NCBI RefSeq assembly: GCF_030144325.1
Contig: NZ_CP126307.1
Location: 5,608,001 to 5,672,000 of the forward strand
Reading direction: 5' to 3'
DNA: 64,000 nt
Source: Bosea vestrisii
Lineage (GTDB): Bacteria; Pseudomonadota; Alphaproteobacteria; Rhizobiales; Beijerinckiaceae
Shown in pieces: positions 50,976 to 59,491 of this stretch. The translations under genes were made by a program, and so were the position numbers. Position 1 is the stretch's first letter. Each line of letters opens with the position of its first letter. The notes under the pieces are model-generated. The model had not been told where the DNA came from, did no database searches, and saw only the letters and a program-made list of their open reading frames with translations.

Positions 50976-51215
50976 CGGTTTGTCCGCTTCCAGCAGCACT
51001 GCTGCGCGAAGCAGTCCGCCCGGGACGATCATGTCCTGTTTCAGCAGCCAGGCGACGGATGGAACGCTTCGCCCAGACAGCCGAGCGAGCGCTTCGACCA
51101 TCGCATCATCGCTTAATCGAAGCAGGAGCCGTTCCCGTAAAGCCTTGCCGCTGGGAGGAGCGCGGTGGCTGATGGGAAGGGCGACGCTTACGAGTTCTGC
51201 AGGGTGACGGCTCAT
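50967..51215 (-). CDS. Small hypothetical protein (82 aa), paralogue of the gene at 48618
   Basis: Helical protein of 82 residues. Residues 39-76 (VEALARLSGRSVPSVAWLLK, then QDMIVPGGLLRAAVLLEA) align with the central part of the protein at 48618-48929, sharing the pattern L-A-x-x-S-G-[KR]-S, W-x-L/H-L-x-Q, and an Ala-rich last helix. AGGAGG just upstream of the start supports translation. The function is unknown; the shared core may be a small helical domain of its own. Confidence 0.55.
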   Translation of the reverse strand: MSRHPAELVSVALPISHRAPPSGKALRERLLLRLSDDAMVEALARLSGRSVPSVAWLLKQDMIVPGGLLRAAVLLEADKPNS

Positions 51216-51282
51216 CGCATCCTCCTAAAGCGCTGAGACAACGCGGCAGGAGGCGATGGGTTCTCCACCCACAGTTCACGTT

Positions 51283-52143
51283 TTACCAGCCGACAAAAAA
51301 CTGTCGAAGCGCCTGGGCGACTTCTTCGGGCGCCTCCTCCGCCATATGGTGGCCGCTCGCGATCGCGTGGCCTCGCCGATCCGGCGCCCAGGGGCGCCAG
51401 ACATCCAGGACATCGCCATAGAGGTCAGGCAGATCATCGCGTTCCGACCAAAGGCATAGCAGCGGGCATCGCAAGCTGCGCCCTTGTTCGCGGTCAGCCT
51501 CATCGTGGAAACGGTCGATCGCCGGGCCGGCGCGGTAGTCCTCGATCATGCCATGGACTACGTCCGGAGTTTGGATCGCCGTGAGGAAGTCGGCGTAATT
51601 TTCAGGCCCCATCATCGTCGGGTCGGCGTCATACCACTTCAACGGATCGGCCAGGATTGCCCGCTCAGGCTTGTCCGGCTGGCAAAAGAAGAACCAGTGC
51701 CACCAGCGCCTCGCGAACTTTTCGGTGCAGCGCTCAAGTGCTTCCAGGATCGGGACCCCGTCCATGACAGCCAGCCGTTCAACCGAGGCGGGATGATCCA
51801 TCGCCAGCCGAAAAGCGGTGTATGAGCCGCGGTCGTGGCCCGCGAGGTAAAAGCGCTCGAATCCCAGCCGCGCCATCAACTCCAGGCAGTCGAGAGCCTT
51901 GGCGCGCTTCGATGATCCAGAGTGGTCGGGCAGGTCTGGCGGCTGCGAGGATTGGCCGAACCCTCGCAGGTCCGGACAGACGACATGGAATTCCGTTGCC
52001 AACAAAGGCGCGACGCGGTGCCAGGTCGCATGCGTCCTTGGGTGGCCGTGGAGCAGCAGCAAAGGCGGCCCCTCGCCACCATGGCGCACGCGCAGGGTGG
52101 CGTCGCTGAGCCGGACGAAGTCGAGAGTGAAACCTTCAAACAT
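51283..52143 (-). CDS. Alpha/beta hydrolase of the haloacetate dehalogenase/epoxide hydrolase type
   Basis: Hydrolase of 286 residues. LLLLHGHPRTHATWHRVAP gives the oxyanion region and the nucleophile is an aspartate, Asp104 in AGHDRGSYTAF. The cap residues His149-Trp150 (WWHWFFF) match those that bind fluoride in fluoroacetate dehalogenase, and Arg105 matches its first carboxylate-binding Arg. The second one (Arg114 in that enzyme) is Tyr108 here. The catalytic His is in ASGHHMAEEAPEE. A dehalogenase-like or ester hydrolase on a related substrate is likely; true fluoroacetate activity is doubtful. Confidence 0.82.
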   Translation of the reverse strand: MFEGFTLDFVRLSDATLRVRHGGEGPPLLLLHGHPRTHATWHRVAPLLATEFHVVCPDLRGFGQSSQPPDLPDHSGSSKRAKALDCLELMARLGFERFYLAGHDRGSYTAFRLAMDHPASVERLAVMDGVPILEALERCTEKFARRWWHWFFFCQPDKPERAILADPLKWYDADPTMMGPENYADFLTAIQTPDVVHGMIEDYRAGPAIDRFHDEADREQGRSLRCPLLCLWSERDDLPDLYGDVLDVWRPWAPDRRGHAIASGHHMAEEAPEEVAQALRQFFVGW

Positions 52144-52257
52144 TGTCGGACGCCCGCCTCAGGTCGATGACCGTCGTCAACATCTGATGGCGAGCTTCGT
52201 TCCGACGCGATGCCGCGAGTTCTCTGCTCTTCCGTTCGGCGCCGAGGTCAGGACGGT

Positions 52258-53187
52258 TTAGCCGCGTGCGCTTTTGCGGGTCGCAGCCGCCCGCTCGATC
52301 GAGCGGGCTTTGCGGCGGGCTGGGCGCAACTCCTCCAGTGTGGGTTGCCACCAACCCCGCTGCCGCTCGTCGCTGGTCGCGGGACGGCGCGCCGGCCAGC
52401 TACGAACCAGCTCTTCGAGCGTAGGAGACCGCCAGCTGACCCAGAGATAAGTCTCCTCTGCGGCGAGGTGTGGATAGAGCCCAACGAACTGCGCCCTGTC
52501 GACGAGTTCGCCGTGGCTGCCAGTCACGACGATCGGCCCGATCGCCGTCATCACCGGCCATTCCGGCGGCACGTCGCCCATGGAAATCGGATAGCGCCGC
52601 CGCCGACGCTCGCGTGCCTGCTCGAGTGTTCTCGCCTGCTCCTCGGATAGGGGCTGGCTGCGGCGCCCGGCACGTTCGGTCGGCTCGGCCCGAGCCGCAG
52701 CTGCTTCGATCCGAGGCCAGCGGGCGCGCAGCGCATCGTAGGAGCGGAACGGGACAATCCAGGCGCGCCGTTCTCGATCCCAGCGAGCGAAAGGAACTGC
52801 ACGGAGCTCGTCGATCACTGACTGCGAGTATGGCGTTCTCACCACCAGCCCGTCGGCAACCGAAAGATAAGGACTGTCGATTGGCTCGAAACTGAAGGCG
52901 TCGCGGCCGCGCTCATCCTCGAAATTCTTCAACGCCGCCAGTTCCCGTTCCAGCCAACGCGCGACGCGCTTCTGCGCCGTCTTGCCCGGCACGGACCATG
53001 CCGTCTGGTCCTCGCGCCAGCGGGCCCGCGGAAATTCCGCCTTGAAACGTTCGACCGTTGCGGCATCGAAGGGAAACGACACGAGCGCACCCGGACCGGC
53101 CTCCGTAGCGCTGACTGCGATCTCGCCAGAGCCCTCCGCGGACCGGGCTGGCCCCGCTTGTGGCGCAGATATCCGTTTCCCCGTCAT
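52258..53187 (-). CDS. Hypothetical protein with two HARP-like domains
   Basis: Protein of 309 residues. Two related segments resemble HARP domains (known from SMARCAL1): VSFPFDAATVERFKAEFPRA with ARWREDQTAWSVPG (about 37-80), and VVRTPYSQSVIDELRAVPFA with RWDRERRAWIVPFRSYDAL (about 115-155). Both have the aromatic RW...W...P pattern. The middle is Arg/Glu-rich and the C-terminus repeats SPTLEELVRSWPARRP / QPTLEELRPARRK. No helicase domain is present. It is divergent from an exonuclease gene and next to repair genes. The start at 53187 is chosen by context; its ribosome-binding site is weak. Confidence 0.6.
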   Translation of the reverse strand: MTGKRISAPQAGPARSAEGSGEIAVSATEAGPGALVSFPFDAATVERFKAEFPRARWREDQTAWSVPGKTAQKRVARWLERELAALKNFEDERGRDAFSFEPIDSPYLSVADGLVVRTPYSQSVIDELRAVPFARWDRERRAWIVPFRSYDALRARWPRIEAAAARAEPTERAGRRSQPLSEEQARTLEQARERRRRRYPISMGDVPPEWPVMTAIGPIVVTGSHGELVDRAQFVGLYPHLAAEETYLWVSWRSPTLEELVRSWPARRPATSDERQRGWWQPTLEELRPARRKARSIERAAATRKSARG

Positions 53188-53228
53188 GTCCTGTGGAACT
53201 CGCGGTAGCCCCTTGCGGTTTCGGCGCC

Positions 53229-54047
53229 ATGAATGCTCGTCGAGCTCGGCGCCGCCAGGAGCGATTGGCCATCGCAACTTACAACATCAATAACGTCCGG
53301 AGACGCCTCGCAAACCTGCTCGCCTGGCTCGATCACGCCGGACCGGACATCGTCTGCCTGCAGGAACTCAAATGCACGGATCGAGAATTCCCCGAAGCGG
53401 AGATTCGCGGCGCTGGCTATGGCGTTGTCTGGCAGGGGCAGAAGACCTGGAACGGCGTCGCCATCCTCGCGAAAGGCTCGGATCCAGTGTTGATCCGCAG
53501 CGAGTTGCCCGGCGATGTCGATGACAAGCAGGCACGCTACATCGAAGCCGCGGTTCGCGGCGTGGTGATTGGCTGCCTCTATCTGCCGAACGGCAATCCG
53601 CAGCCAGGCCCCCGATTCGACTACAAACTGGCCTGGTTTGAGCGGCTGATCCGTCATGCAGCCTCGCTCAAAAGCGCCGGAGTGCCTGTCGTGCTTGCCG
53701 GCGATTACAACGTTGCTCCAACCGAAGCCGACATCTACCCGACCAGCTCCTGGGACGACGATGCGCTGATCCAGCCGGAGAGCCGGGCCGCCTTTGCGCG
53801 GCTGCTGGATCAAGGCTGGACGGACGCCATCCGTGCTATCCATCCCGACGAGCGCGTCTATACGTTCTGGGATTACAAGCGATACCGCTGGCCAAGGAAC
53901 GCCGGTTTGCGCCTTGACCATATCCTGTTGAGCGCGGACCTCGCGGACGGCCTCGTCGATGCGGGTGTCGACCGCGACGAGCGCGGCCGGGAGGCTGCAA
54001 GCGATCATGCTCCGGCCTGGGCCATACTGCGCAAGGTGTCGAGCTGA
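53229..54047 (+). CDS. xth: Exodeoxyribonuclease III
   Basis: AP endonuclease/3'-5' exonuclease of 272 residues. After a basic extension of about 12 residues the EEP fold begins with IATYNINNVRRRLANLLAWL. The metal Glu is in CLQELKCTDREFP, the catalytic Asp/Asn in LAGDYNVAPTEADIY, the TFWDYK segment is near 217, and RLDHILLS and the catalytic His in ASDHAPAWA end the domain. The length matches XthA. It lies in a group of repair genes (UvrD helicase, two Ku) and is divergent from the HARP-like gene. Confidence 0.93.
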   Translation: MNARRARRRQERLAIATYNINNVRRRLANLLAWLDHAGPDIVCLQELKCTDREFPEAEIRGAGYGVVWQGQKTWNGVAILAKGSDPVLIRSELPGDVDDKQARYIEAAVRGVVIGCLYLPNGNPQPGPRFDYKLAWFERLIRHAASLKSAGVPVVLAGDYNVAPTEADIYPTSSWDDDALIQPESRAAFARLLDQGWTDAIRAIHPDERVYTFWDYKRYRWPRNAGLRLDHILLSADLADGLVDAGVDRDERGREAASDHAPAWAILRKVSS

Positions 54048-54157
54048 AGCGGGGCCAGCGTTAGTTCGCAGAACCCCTTACTTCTTCAAGCGCCTGGAAC
54101 CGACAAAAACTCTCGTCAGTTCTCCCGACACTCCGCCAAGGGTGTAATCACGCTGCC

Positions 54158-56218
54158 CTATCGCCACATCCCGCGCATCTTCGCCCGCACATCGACCCTG
54201 GGTCCGCTGGAAGGGGCTCGCTGATCCGAAGGGGCTGCCAGCGGCCATGCGCGACGCCCGAAATGCTGCAGCAGGTTGGTCGGGATGAAGCGGGTGCGGG
54301 CGGCGTAGACATGACGGTCGCCGGTCGATGACTGGCCATGGGTGAAGAAGCGCTGCGGCACCATCAGGTGCAGGTCGTCCCTGGCCCTGGTCATGGCGAC
54401 ATAGAGCAGCCGTCGCTCTTCCTCGATCTCGTCCTTCGCACCAGCGCCGAGATCGATCGGGATGCAACCGTCGACGACGTTCATGACGAAGACCGATTTC
54501 CACTCCTGGCCCTTGGCGGAATGGATCGTCGACAGGATCAGATAGTCCTCGTCGAGATGCGGCACGCCGGCCTGGTCGCTGGTGGCGTCCGGCGGATCGA
54601 GCGTCAGCTCGGTCAGGAAGCGCTCGCGTGAGGGATAGCCGCCGGCGATCTGCTCGAGCTGGACGAGATCGGCCTGCCGCATCGTCGCGTCCTCGTGGAT
54701 GCGCTCCAGATGCGGCGCGTACCAGAGCCGTGCCCGCTCGATCTCCGAGGGCCAGCCGGAGCGGCCGGACCGCAATTCCTCGATCGTCTCGATGAATTGA
54801 AGCCAGTCCGAACCCGCCCTGGCGGGCGCAGGCGCGGCCCGGAGGGCACCGGCTGTATCCGGCGCCTGCGCCAGATGCTCGATGACGCGTTGCGCCGAGG
54901 TCGGGCCGACGCCGGGCAGGAGCTGCATGACCCGGAACGCGGAGACCCGGTCGCGCGGGTTCTCGACGAAGCGCAGCAGCGCCAGCAGATCCTTGACATG
55001 CGCGGCGTCGAGGAATTTCAGCCCGCCGAACTTGATGAAGGGGATATTTCGGCGGGTCAGTTCGATCTCGAGCGGCCCGCTGTGATGCGAGGCGCGGAAG
55101 AGCACCGCTTGCTGTTTCAGCGTCGCGCCGGCCTCGCGGTTCTCCAGCACTTTCTCCGCAATGAAGCGGGCCTGGTCGGCCTCGTCCCGGACGTTGACCA
55201 GTTCCGGCGCCGTTCCCGCCGCGCGATCGGTCCAGAGGTTCTTGGTGAAGCGCTCGCTGGCGAGGTCGATCACCGCATTGGCGGCGGAAAGGATCGCCTG
55301 GGTCGAGCGATAGTTCTGGTCCAGCGTGATGATTTCGGCCGGCGGCGAGAAGGCGAGTGGAAAGTCGAGAATGTTGCGGACGGTCGCAGCGCGGAAGGAA
55401 TAGATCGATTGCGCATCGTCGCCGACGACGGTCAGTCCCCGGCCATCCGGCTTGAGGGCGAGCAGCACAGAGGATTGCAGCCGGTTGGTGTCCTGATACT
55501 CGTCGACCATGACGTGATCGAAGCGCGCTCCGACGTCGGCTGCCAGATCGGGATCCATCATCGCCTGCGCCCAGTAGAGCAGCAAATCATCGTAATCGAG
55601 CACGTTCTGCTGCTGCTTGGCCTCAACATAGGCTGCGAAGAGCTGCTTCAGCTCGGCCGCCCAGGCGATGCACCAGGGATAGGACAGCTTCAGCACATTC
55701 TCGATCGGCTGCTCGGCGTTCACGCAGCGCGAATAGATCGCAAGGCAGGTGCCCTTGGTCGGAAAACGGGCTTCGGTCTTCGAGAAGCCGAGCTCATGCC
55801 GGACGAGGTTCATCAGATCGGCGGCATCCTCGCGATCATGGATCGTGAAGGAGGGGTCGAGGCCGATCTGCTCGGCGAGGTCCCGCAGCAACCGCGCGCC
55901 GACGCCGTGGAAGGTGCCGGCCCAATTCAGTGCATCCACCGCGACGCCGGCGCCATCGCCCATCACCTTCCGGGCGATGCGCTCGACGCGGCGCATCATC
56001 TCCGAGGCAGCGCGGCGCGAGAAAGTCATCAGCAGGATCCGCCGCGGATCTGCACCGCCGACCAGGAGATGAGCGACGCGGTGCGCCAATGTGTTGGTCT
56101 TGCCCGATCCGGCACCTGCGATGATCAGCAGCGGCGGCGCGGGCAGGGCGCCGTCGCCGAAGGATACGGCGCGGCGCTGCGCCGCGTTGAGGCTGTCGAG
56201 ATAGACGTGCGCGTTCAT
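54158..56218 (-). CDS. UvrD/Rep-family ATP-dependent DNA helicase
   Basis: Superfamily 1A helicase of 686 residues. All motifs are present in order: IIAGAGSGKTNTLAHRV (Walker A, about 32), VMVDEYQDTNRLQSSVLLAL (motif II, about 238), GDDAQSIYSFRAA (III), ITLDQNYRSTQAIL (IV), LSTIHSAKGQEWKSVFVMNV (V, about 560) and RRLLYVAMTRARDDLHLMVPQ (VI). It is somewhat shorter than E. coli UvrD at the C-terminus. No clear ribosome-binding site precedes the start. With two Ku genes and exonuclease III nearby, a role in double-strand-break repair is plausible. Confidence 0.92.
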   Translation of the reverse strand: MNAHVYLDSLNAAQRRAVSFGDGALPAPPLLIIAGAGSGKTNTLAHRVAHLLVGGADPRRILLMTFSRRAASEMMRRVERIARKVMGDGAGVAVDALNWAGTFHGVGARLLRDLAEQIGLDPSFTIHDREDAADLMNLVRHELGFSKTEARFPTKGTCLAIYSRCVNAEQPIENVLKLSYPWCIAWAAELKQLFAAYVEAKQQQNVLDYDDLLLYWAQAMMDPDLAADVGARFDHVMVDEYQDTNRLQSSVLLALKPDGRGLTVVGDDAQSIYSFRAATVRNILDFPLAFSPPAEIITLDQNYRSTQAILSAANAVIDLASERFTKNLWTDRAAGTAPELVNVRDEADQARFIAEKVLENREAGATLKQQAVLFRASHHSGPLEIELTRRNIPFIKFGGLKFLDAAHVKDLLALLRFVENPRDRVSAFRVMQLLPGVGPTSAQRVIEHLAQAPDTAGALRAAPAPARAGSDWLQFIETIEELRSGRSGWPSEIERARLWYAPHLERIHEDATMRQADLVQLEQIAGGYPSRERFLTELTLDPPDATSDQAGVPHLDEDYLILSTIHSAKGQEWKSVFVMNVVDGCIPIDLGAGAKDEIEEERRLLYVAMTRARDDLHLMVPQRFFTHGQSSTGDRHVYAARTRFIPTNLLQHFGRRAWPLAAPSDQRAPSSGPRVDVRAKMRGMWR

Positions 56219-56455
56219 GATTGATTCGATCTGCTACCACCTGAGCGCAGCACGGGGCGGCGTTCCCACGCAATGTCGGAAGATGGCGTCAGTGTTGGCT
56301 CGCTCGACAAGCGCGTTCTTATTGTGTTCTCATAAACGAGGTCGAGCGAAATGTCAGCCTGGCCGGCGAGCGCGAGTTGAAGGACGTTCGGCGGCACGTT
56401 CGGATCGAGGACGACTCACAAGGGACAGGCGAGCCTCCCCGGATTCGGTGGGCCA

Positions 56456-57256
56456 TCAGCGCAGCGACTTGTCCGCCTGCAGGCTCTTTTTCAGCGCGTC
56501 GAACAGATTCACGACATTGCCGGGCCGCTCCTTGGCGTCCTTGCTCGCCGAGATTCGCACGCCCTTGCGACGTTTCTTCGAAGCGATGAGCTTGAGCAGG
56601 TGTTCCTGCACCGGATCCTTCACCATCTCCGGCGACCAATCCTTCGTCTTCGCCTTGATGAACTTCTGCGCCAGGTCGAGCAGCCCGGGCTCCGGCTTGT
56701 CCTTGTCGATCTCGGTGAAATAGGCCTTCTCGTCGCGAACCTCGTCGCCATAGCGCAGCGTCCACAACACGATGCCCTTGTCGCGGGGCTCCAGCATGAC
56801 CGCGCGCTCGCGTCGATAAAGCACGACGCGCGAGATCCCCACCATCTTCGTCGCCGTCATCGCATCGCGGATGACGGAGAACGCCTCCTCCCCGACCTCA
56901 TCGTCCGGCACCAGGTAATGCGGGCTGTCGAGATAGATCCAGGGGATGGTATCGCGCGGGACGAAAGCGTCGATGTCGATCGTGCGGACGGTGTCGAGCT
57001 TGACCGCCTCGAGCTCCTCGTCCTCGATCACGACGAGCCGGCCGGCTTCCGCCTCGTAGCCTTTCGCCTGGTCATCCGGATCAACCGGCTTGCCGCTCTC
57101 GGCGTCGATATAGCGGCTGACGACACGGTTTCCGGTTTCCCGGTTCAGTGTGTGGAAGCGGACTTTCTCGCCCTCGGTGGTCGCCGGGCTCATCGCGACC
57201 GGGCAGGTCACCAGCGAGAGCTTGAGGTAGCCCTTCCAATAGGTTCTGGCGGGCAT
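56456..57256 (-). CDS. ku: Ku-family DNA end-binding protein (non-homologous end joining)
   Basis: Prokaryotic Ku of 266 residues, which forms a ring on broken DNA ends and recruits LigD. It begins RTYWKGYLKLSLVTCPVAM, the Ku beta-barrel start, with VRFHTLNRETGNRV, YEAEAGRLVVIEDEELEAV and the bridge region PYYLVPD-like SPHYLVPDDEVGEEAFSVIRDAM. The C-terminus is Lys-rich (KKRRKGVRISASKDAKE). ATG 57256 gives the standard N-terminus; the longer frame from 57292 adds a Cys-rich stretch not seen in Ku. It is divergent from a second ku gene. Confidence 0.95.
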   Translation of the reverse strand: MPARTYWKGYLKLSLVTCPVAMSPATTEGEKVRFHTLNRETGNRVVSRYIDAESGKPVDPDDQAKGYEAEAGRLVVIEDEELEAVKLDTVRTIDIDAFVPRDTIPWIYLDSPHYLVPDDEVGEEAFSVIRDAMTATKMVGISRVVLYRRERAVMLEPRDKGIVLWTLRYGDEVRDEKAYFTEIDKDKPEPGLLDLAQKFIKAKTKDWSPEMVKDPVQEHLLKLIASKKRRKGVRISASKDAKERPGNVVNLFDALKKSLQADKSLR

Positions 57257-57284
57257 GACGACGCAACTCCGGCAACAAAACTGC

Positions 57285-57354
57285 CGATTCAATGCGGCTT
57301 GGGCGATTCAGTTCCCAAGGCCCGGAACTTGCCGCCCGGCGCCGCATTGAATCG
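57285..57354. promoter_or_regulatory. 14-bp perfect inverted repeat between the divergent ku genes
   Basis: CGATTCAATGCGGC (57285-57298) and GCCGCATTGAATCG (57341-57354) are exact reverse complements placed almost symmetrically in the 124-bp space between the two ku starts. A shorter CGATTCA copy and the arms AGTTCC/GGAACT lie between them. The arrangement suggests a shared operator or looping element for both genes. Confidence 0.6.
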
Positions 57355-57380
57355 CCGATGTTGCGTTGGGAGTAAGTGTC

Positions 57381-58202
57381 ATGGTTGCGGCGCGTGCGAA
57401 CTGGAAGGGCTATCTGAAGTTCGGGGAGATCAGCTGCCCGGTCGCCCTCTATACCGGGGCCAGCACCTCGGAGCGGATCTCCTTCCACACGATCAACCGC
57501 GATACCGGCAACCGCGTGCGCCGTGAGTTCATCGACCCCGAGACAGAAGAGCCCGTCGAGCGCGATGACCAGGTCAAGGGCTTCGAGATCGGCGAGAACC
57601 GCTATGTCGAGATAGAACCCGACGAGATCGTGAAGGCGGTTCCGGAGAGCAACAAGACCCTGGCCGTCTCTGCGTTCGTGCCCTGCGGCGAGATCGACAC
57701 GGTCTTCTTTGACAAGCCGTATTATCTCGTTCCCTCCGGCAAGATCGCGGACGACGCCTTCGCGGTGATCCGCGACGCCCTGCGCGCAAGCAAGGTCGGC
57801 GCGCTCGCGCATGCCGTGCTGTTCCGGCGCTATCGCGCGTTGATGATCCGTGCCCATGGGCGCGGGCTCGTCGCCCACACCCTCAACTTCGACTACGAAG
57901 TCCGTTCCGCGACCGAGGCGTTCGAGGGCATCTCCAAGCTGAAGATCCAGAAGGAGATGCTCGAACTCGCCAAGCACATCATCGAGACCAAGAAAGGCGA
58001 ATTCGATCCATCGACGTTCGACGACCGCTACGAGGCGGCCGTCGCCGAGCTGGTCAAAGCAAAGCTCGCCGGCAAGCCGGTGAAGCTCGCGAAGAAGGCG
58101 AAGGCGCCCAAGGTCGTCGACCTGATGGAGGCGCTTCGCGCGAGTGTCGGGCGGAACGCTCCCGAGGTGCAGAAGCGCAAGCCAGCGAAGAGGGCGGCAT
58201 AG
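57381..58202 (+). CDS. ku: Ku-family DNA end-binding protein, second copy
   Basis: Second Ku of 273 residues, clearly different from the first. It begins VAARANWKGYLKFGEISCPV, then ISFHTINRDTGNRVRREF, FEIGENRYVEIEPDEIVKAV and PYYLVPSGKIADDAFAVIRDAL. The C-terminal tail is Lys/Pro-rich (KLAKKAKAPK, RKPAKRAA). GGGAG lies 9 nt before ATG 57381. Several Ku paralogues are normal in rhizobia (S. meliloti has four) and pairs may act as heterodimers. It shares the inverted repeat at 57285-57354 with the divergent copy. No ligD is visible nearby. Confidence 0.95.
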   Translation: MVAARANWKGYLKFGEISCPVALYTGASTSERISFHTINRDTGNRVRREFIDPETEEPVERDDQVKGFEIGENRYVEIEPDEIVKAVPESNKTLAVSAFVPCGEIDTVFFDKPYYLVPSGKIADDAFAVIRDALRASKVGALAHAVLFRRYRALMIRAHGRGLVAHTLNFDYEVRSATEAFEGISKLKIQKEMLELAKHIIETKKGEFDPSTFDDRYEAAVAELVKAKLAGKPVKLAKKAKAPKVVDLMEALRASVGRNAPEVQKRKPAKRAA

Positions 58203-58323
58203 GGCGGGGTGAGCCATTGGGGTGGTTCCGCTCGCGCTTGACAGCTTTAATTCGAACGTGTGTCATTTTGCTGAGACGGGCATCCAGCGCCACCGCCCGT
58301 CGCACGCGAGATGGGGGCGCGTC

Positions 58324-58623
58324 ATGAAGCCTACAGTCGAGCACTATACGATCGCGTTGCCTTGGTACGAACCGGAGGACTTCGCCGAGCTCTGGGGCCT
58401 GGCACACGACAAGGACGAGATGCCGCCGGAGTACGAGATCTGGCATCAGACGGCGGTCGCGGTCATGAATGTGTGGCTGAGCAGAGGTAAGGCACTGCAG
58501 CTTGTGACCATTCGCCCAAAGCCGTTCCTTGAATGGCTCGAAGCGCGTGAACTGCCCAACACGGCCGAAACCCGCCGCCGCTATGTCGAGCTGCTTGCAA
58601 GCCGCGCAGGCGACGCAGCCTGA
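58324..58623 (+). CDS. Small hypothetical protein (99 aa)
   Basis: Soluble protein of 99 residues. It begins MKPTVEHYTIALPWYEPEDF, then WGLAHDKDEMPPEYEIWHQT and a helical C-terminus (FLEWLEARELPNTAETRRRY). No signal peptide or membrane segment is present. The composition and length are those of a real small protein, and it keeps the direction and close spacing of the genes after it. No family is recognised; such short proteins are common near Ku genes in Rhizobiales, but I cannot name one. Confidence 0.55.
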   Translation: MKPTVEHYTIALPWYEPEDFAELWGLAHDKDEMPPEYEIWHQTAVAVMNVWLSRGKALQLVTIRPKPFLEWLEARELPNTAETRRRYVELLASRAGDAA

Positions 58624-58690
58624 AGCTGATTTGCGCAGATCGTCGAGGCGGCGCCGATGAACTTCGGCCCTGCTCCGGCATTTATTGCAG

Positions 58691-59491
58691 ATGACCTCAT
58701 CTGCGCAGCCTCCCGCCGCGGTTTCGATCACCCTTGCGACCTACAATGTCCGCCGCTGTCTCGGGACGGATCGCTGCCTGTCGCCGGAGCGTATTGCTGA
58801 TGTGATCGCTGAGTCGAACGCCGACATCGTCGCTCTGCAGGAGATCGATGTCGGCAGGTTGCGCAGCGGGGGTGTCGATCAGGCAGGCGTCATTGCCGAC
58901 AGGCTCGGCTTCTCGAGCCATTTCCACCCGGCGCTGCGGATCGAAGAGGAGCAATACGGCGACGCGATTTTGACGCGAGGCCGGTCTCGCCTGGTCAAGT
59001 TCGGCTTCCTGCCCAGCCCACGCAATCTCTGGCCTTCGGAGCCACGCGGCGCCATCTGGGTCGAGGCGGTCATCGACGGCGCCCGCCTGCAGGTGATCAA
59101 TACCCATTTCGGGCTCGGCCGTCGGGAACGACGGGACCAGGCGGCGGCCTTGCTAGGCACCGGATGGATCGGCCAATGTCCCGCGCCCTTTGTCGTGGCA
59201 GGAGACCTGAACTCGTTGCCGGGCGGCCGGGTCTATCGCAGCTTCGCGGCACGCATGCGCGATGCCCATATCGCCGGGGCACAGGGTAGGGCTGCGCCGA
59301 CCTTCCCGTCCCGTCGGCCGCTGCTGCGCATCGACCACATCTTCGCTTCGGGCGATATCGACGTTGCAAGCGCCGCTGTCGTGCGCTCGCCGCTTGCCAG
59401 CCTTGCGTCGGACCACCTGCCGCTCGTCGTTCGCCTGCACGTCCCCGTCGAGGAGGGCAAGGGCAGCCTTGCTGCTGTCGATGGAGCGTGA
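58691..59491 (+). CDS. Endonuclease/exonuclease/phosphatase family protein
   Basis: EEP-fold hydrolase of 266 residues. It starts TLATYNVRRCLGTDRCLSPERI with the metal Asn, followed by IVALQEIDVGRLRSGG (metal Glu), the INTHFGLGRRERRDQAAALL segment, VVAGDLNSLPGGRVYRSF (catalytic Asp-Asn), RIDHIFASGDI and SDHLPLVVRL (catalytic His). It belongs to the group often found beside UPF0104 membrane proteins and cardiolipin-synthase-like genes. A phosphodiesterase on nucleic acid or lipid are both possible. Its end overlaps the next gene by 11 nt. Confidence 0.85.
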   Translation: MTSSAQPPAAVSITLATYNVRRCLGTDRCLSPERIADVIAESNADIVALQEIDVGRLRSGGVDQAGVIADRLGFSSHFHPALRIEEEQYGDAILTRGRSRLVKFGFLPSPRNLWPSEPRGAIWVEAVIDGARLQVINTHFGLGRRERRDQAAALLGTGWIGQCPAPFVVAGDLNSLPGGRVYRSFAARMRDAHIAGAQGRAAPTFPSRRPLLRIDHIFASGDIDVASAAVVRSPLASLASDHLPLVVRLHVPVEEGKGSLAAVDGA

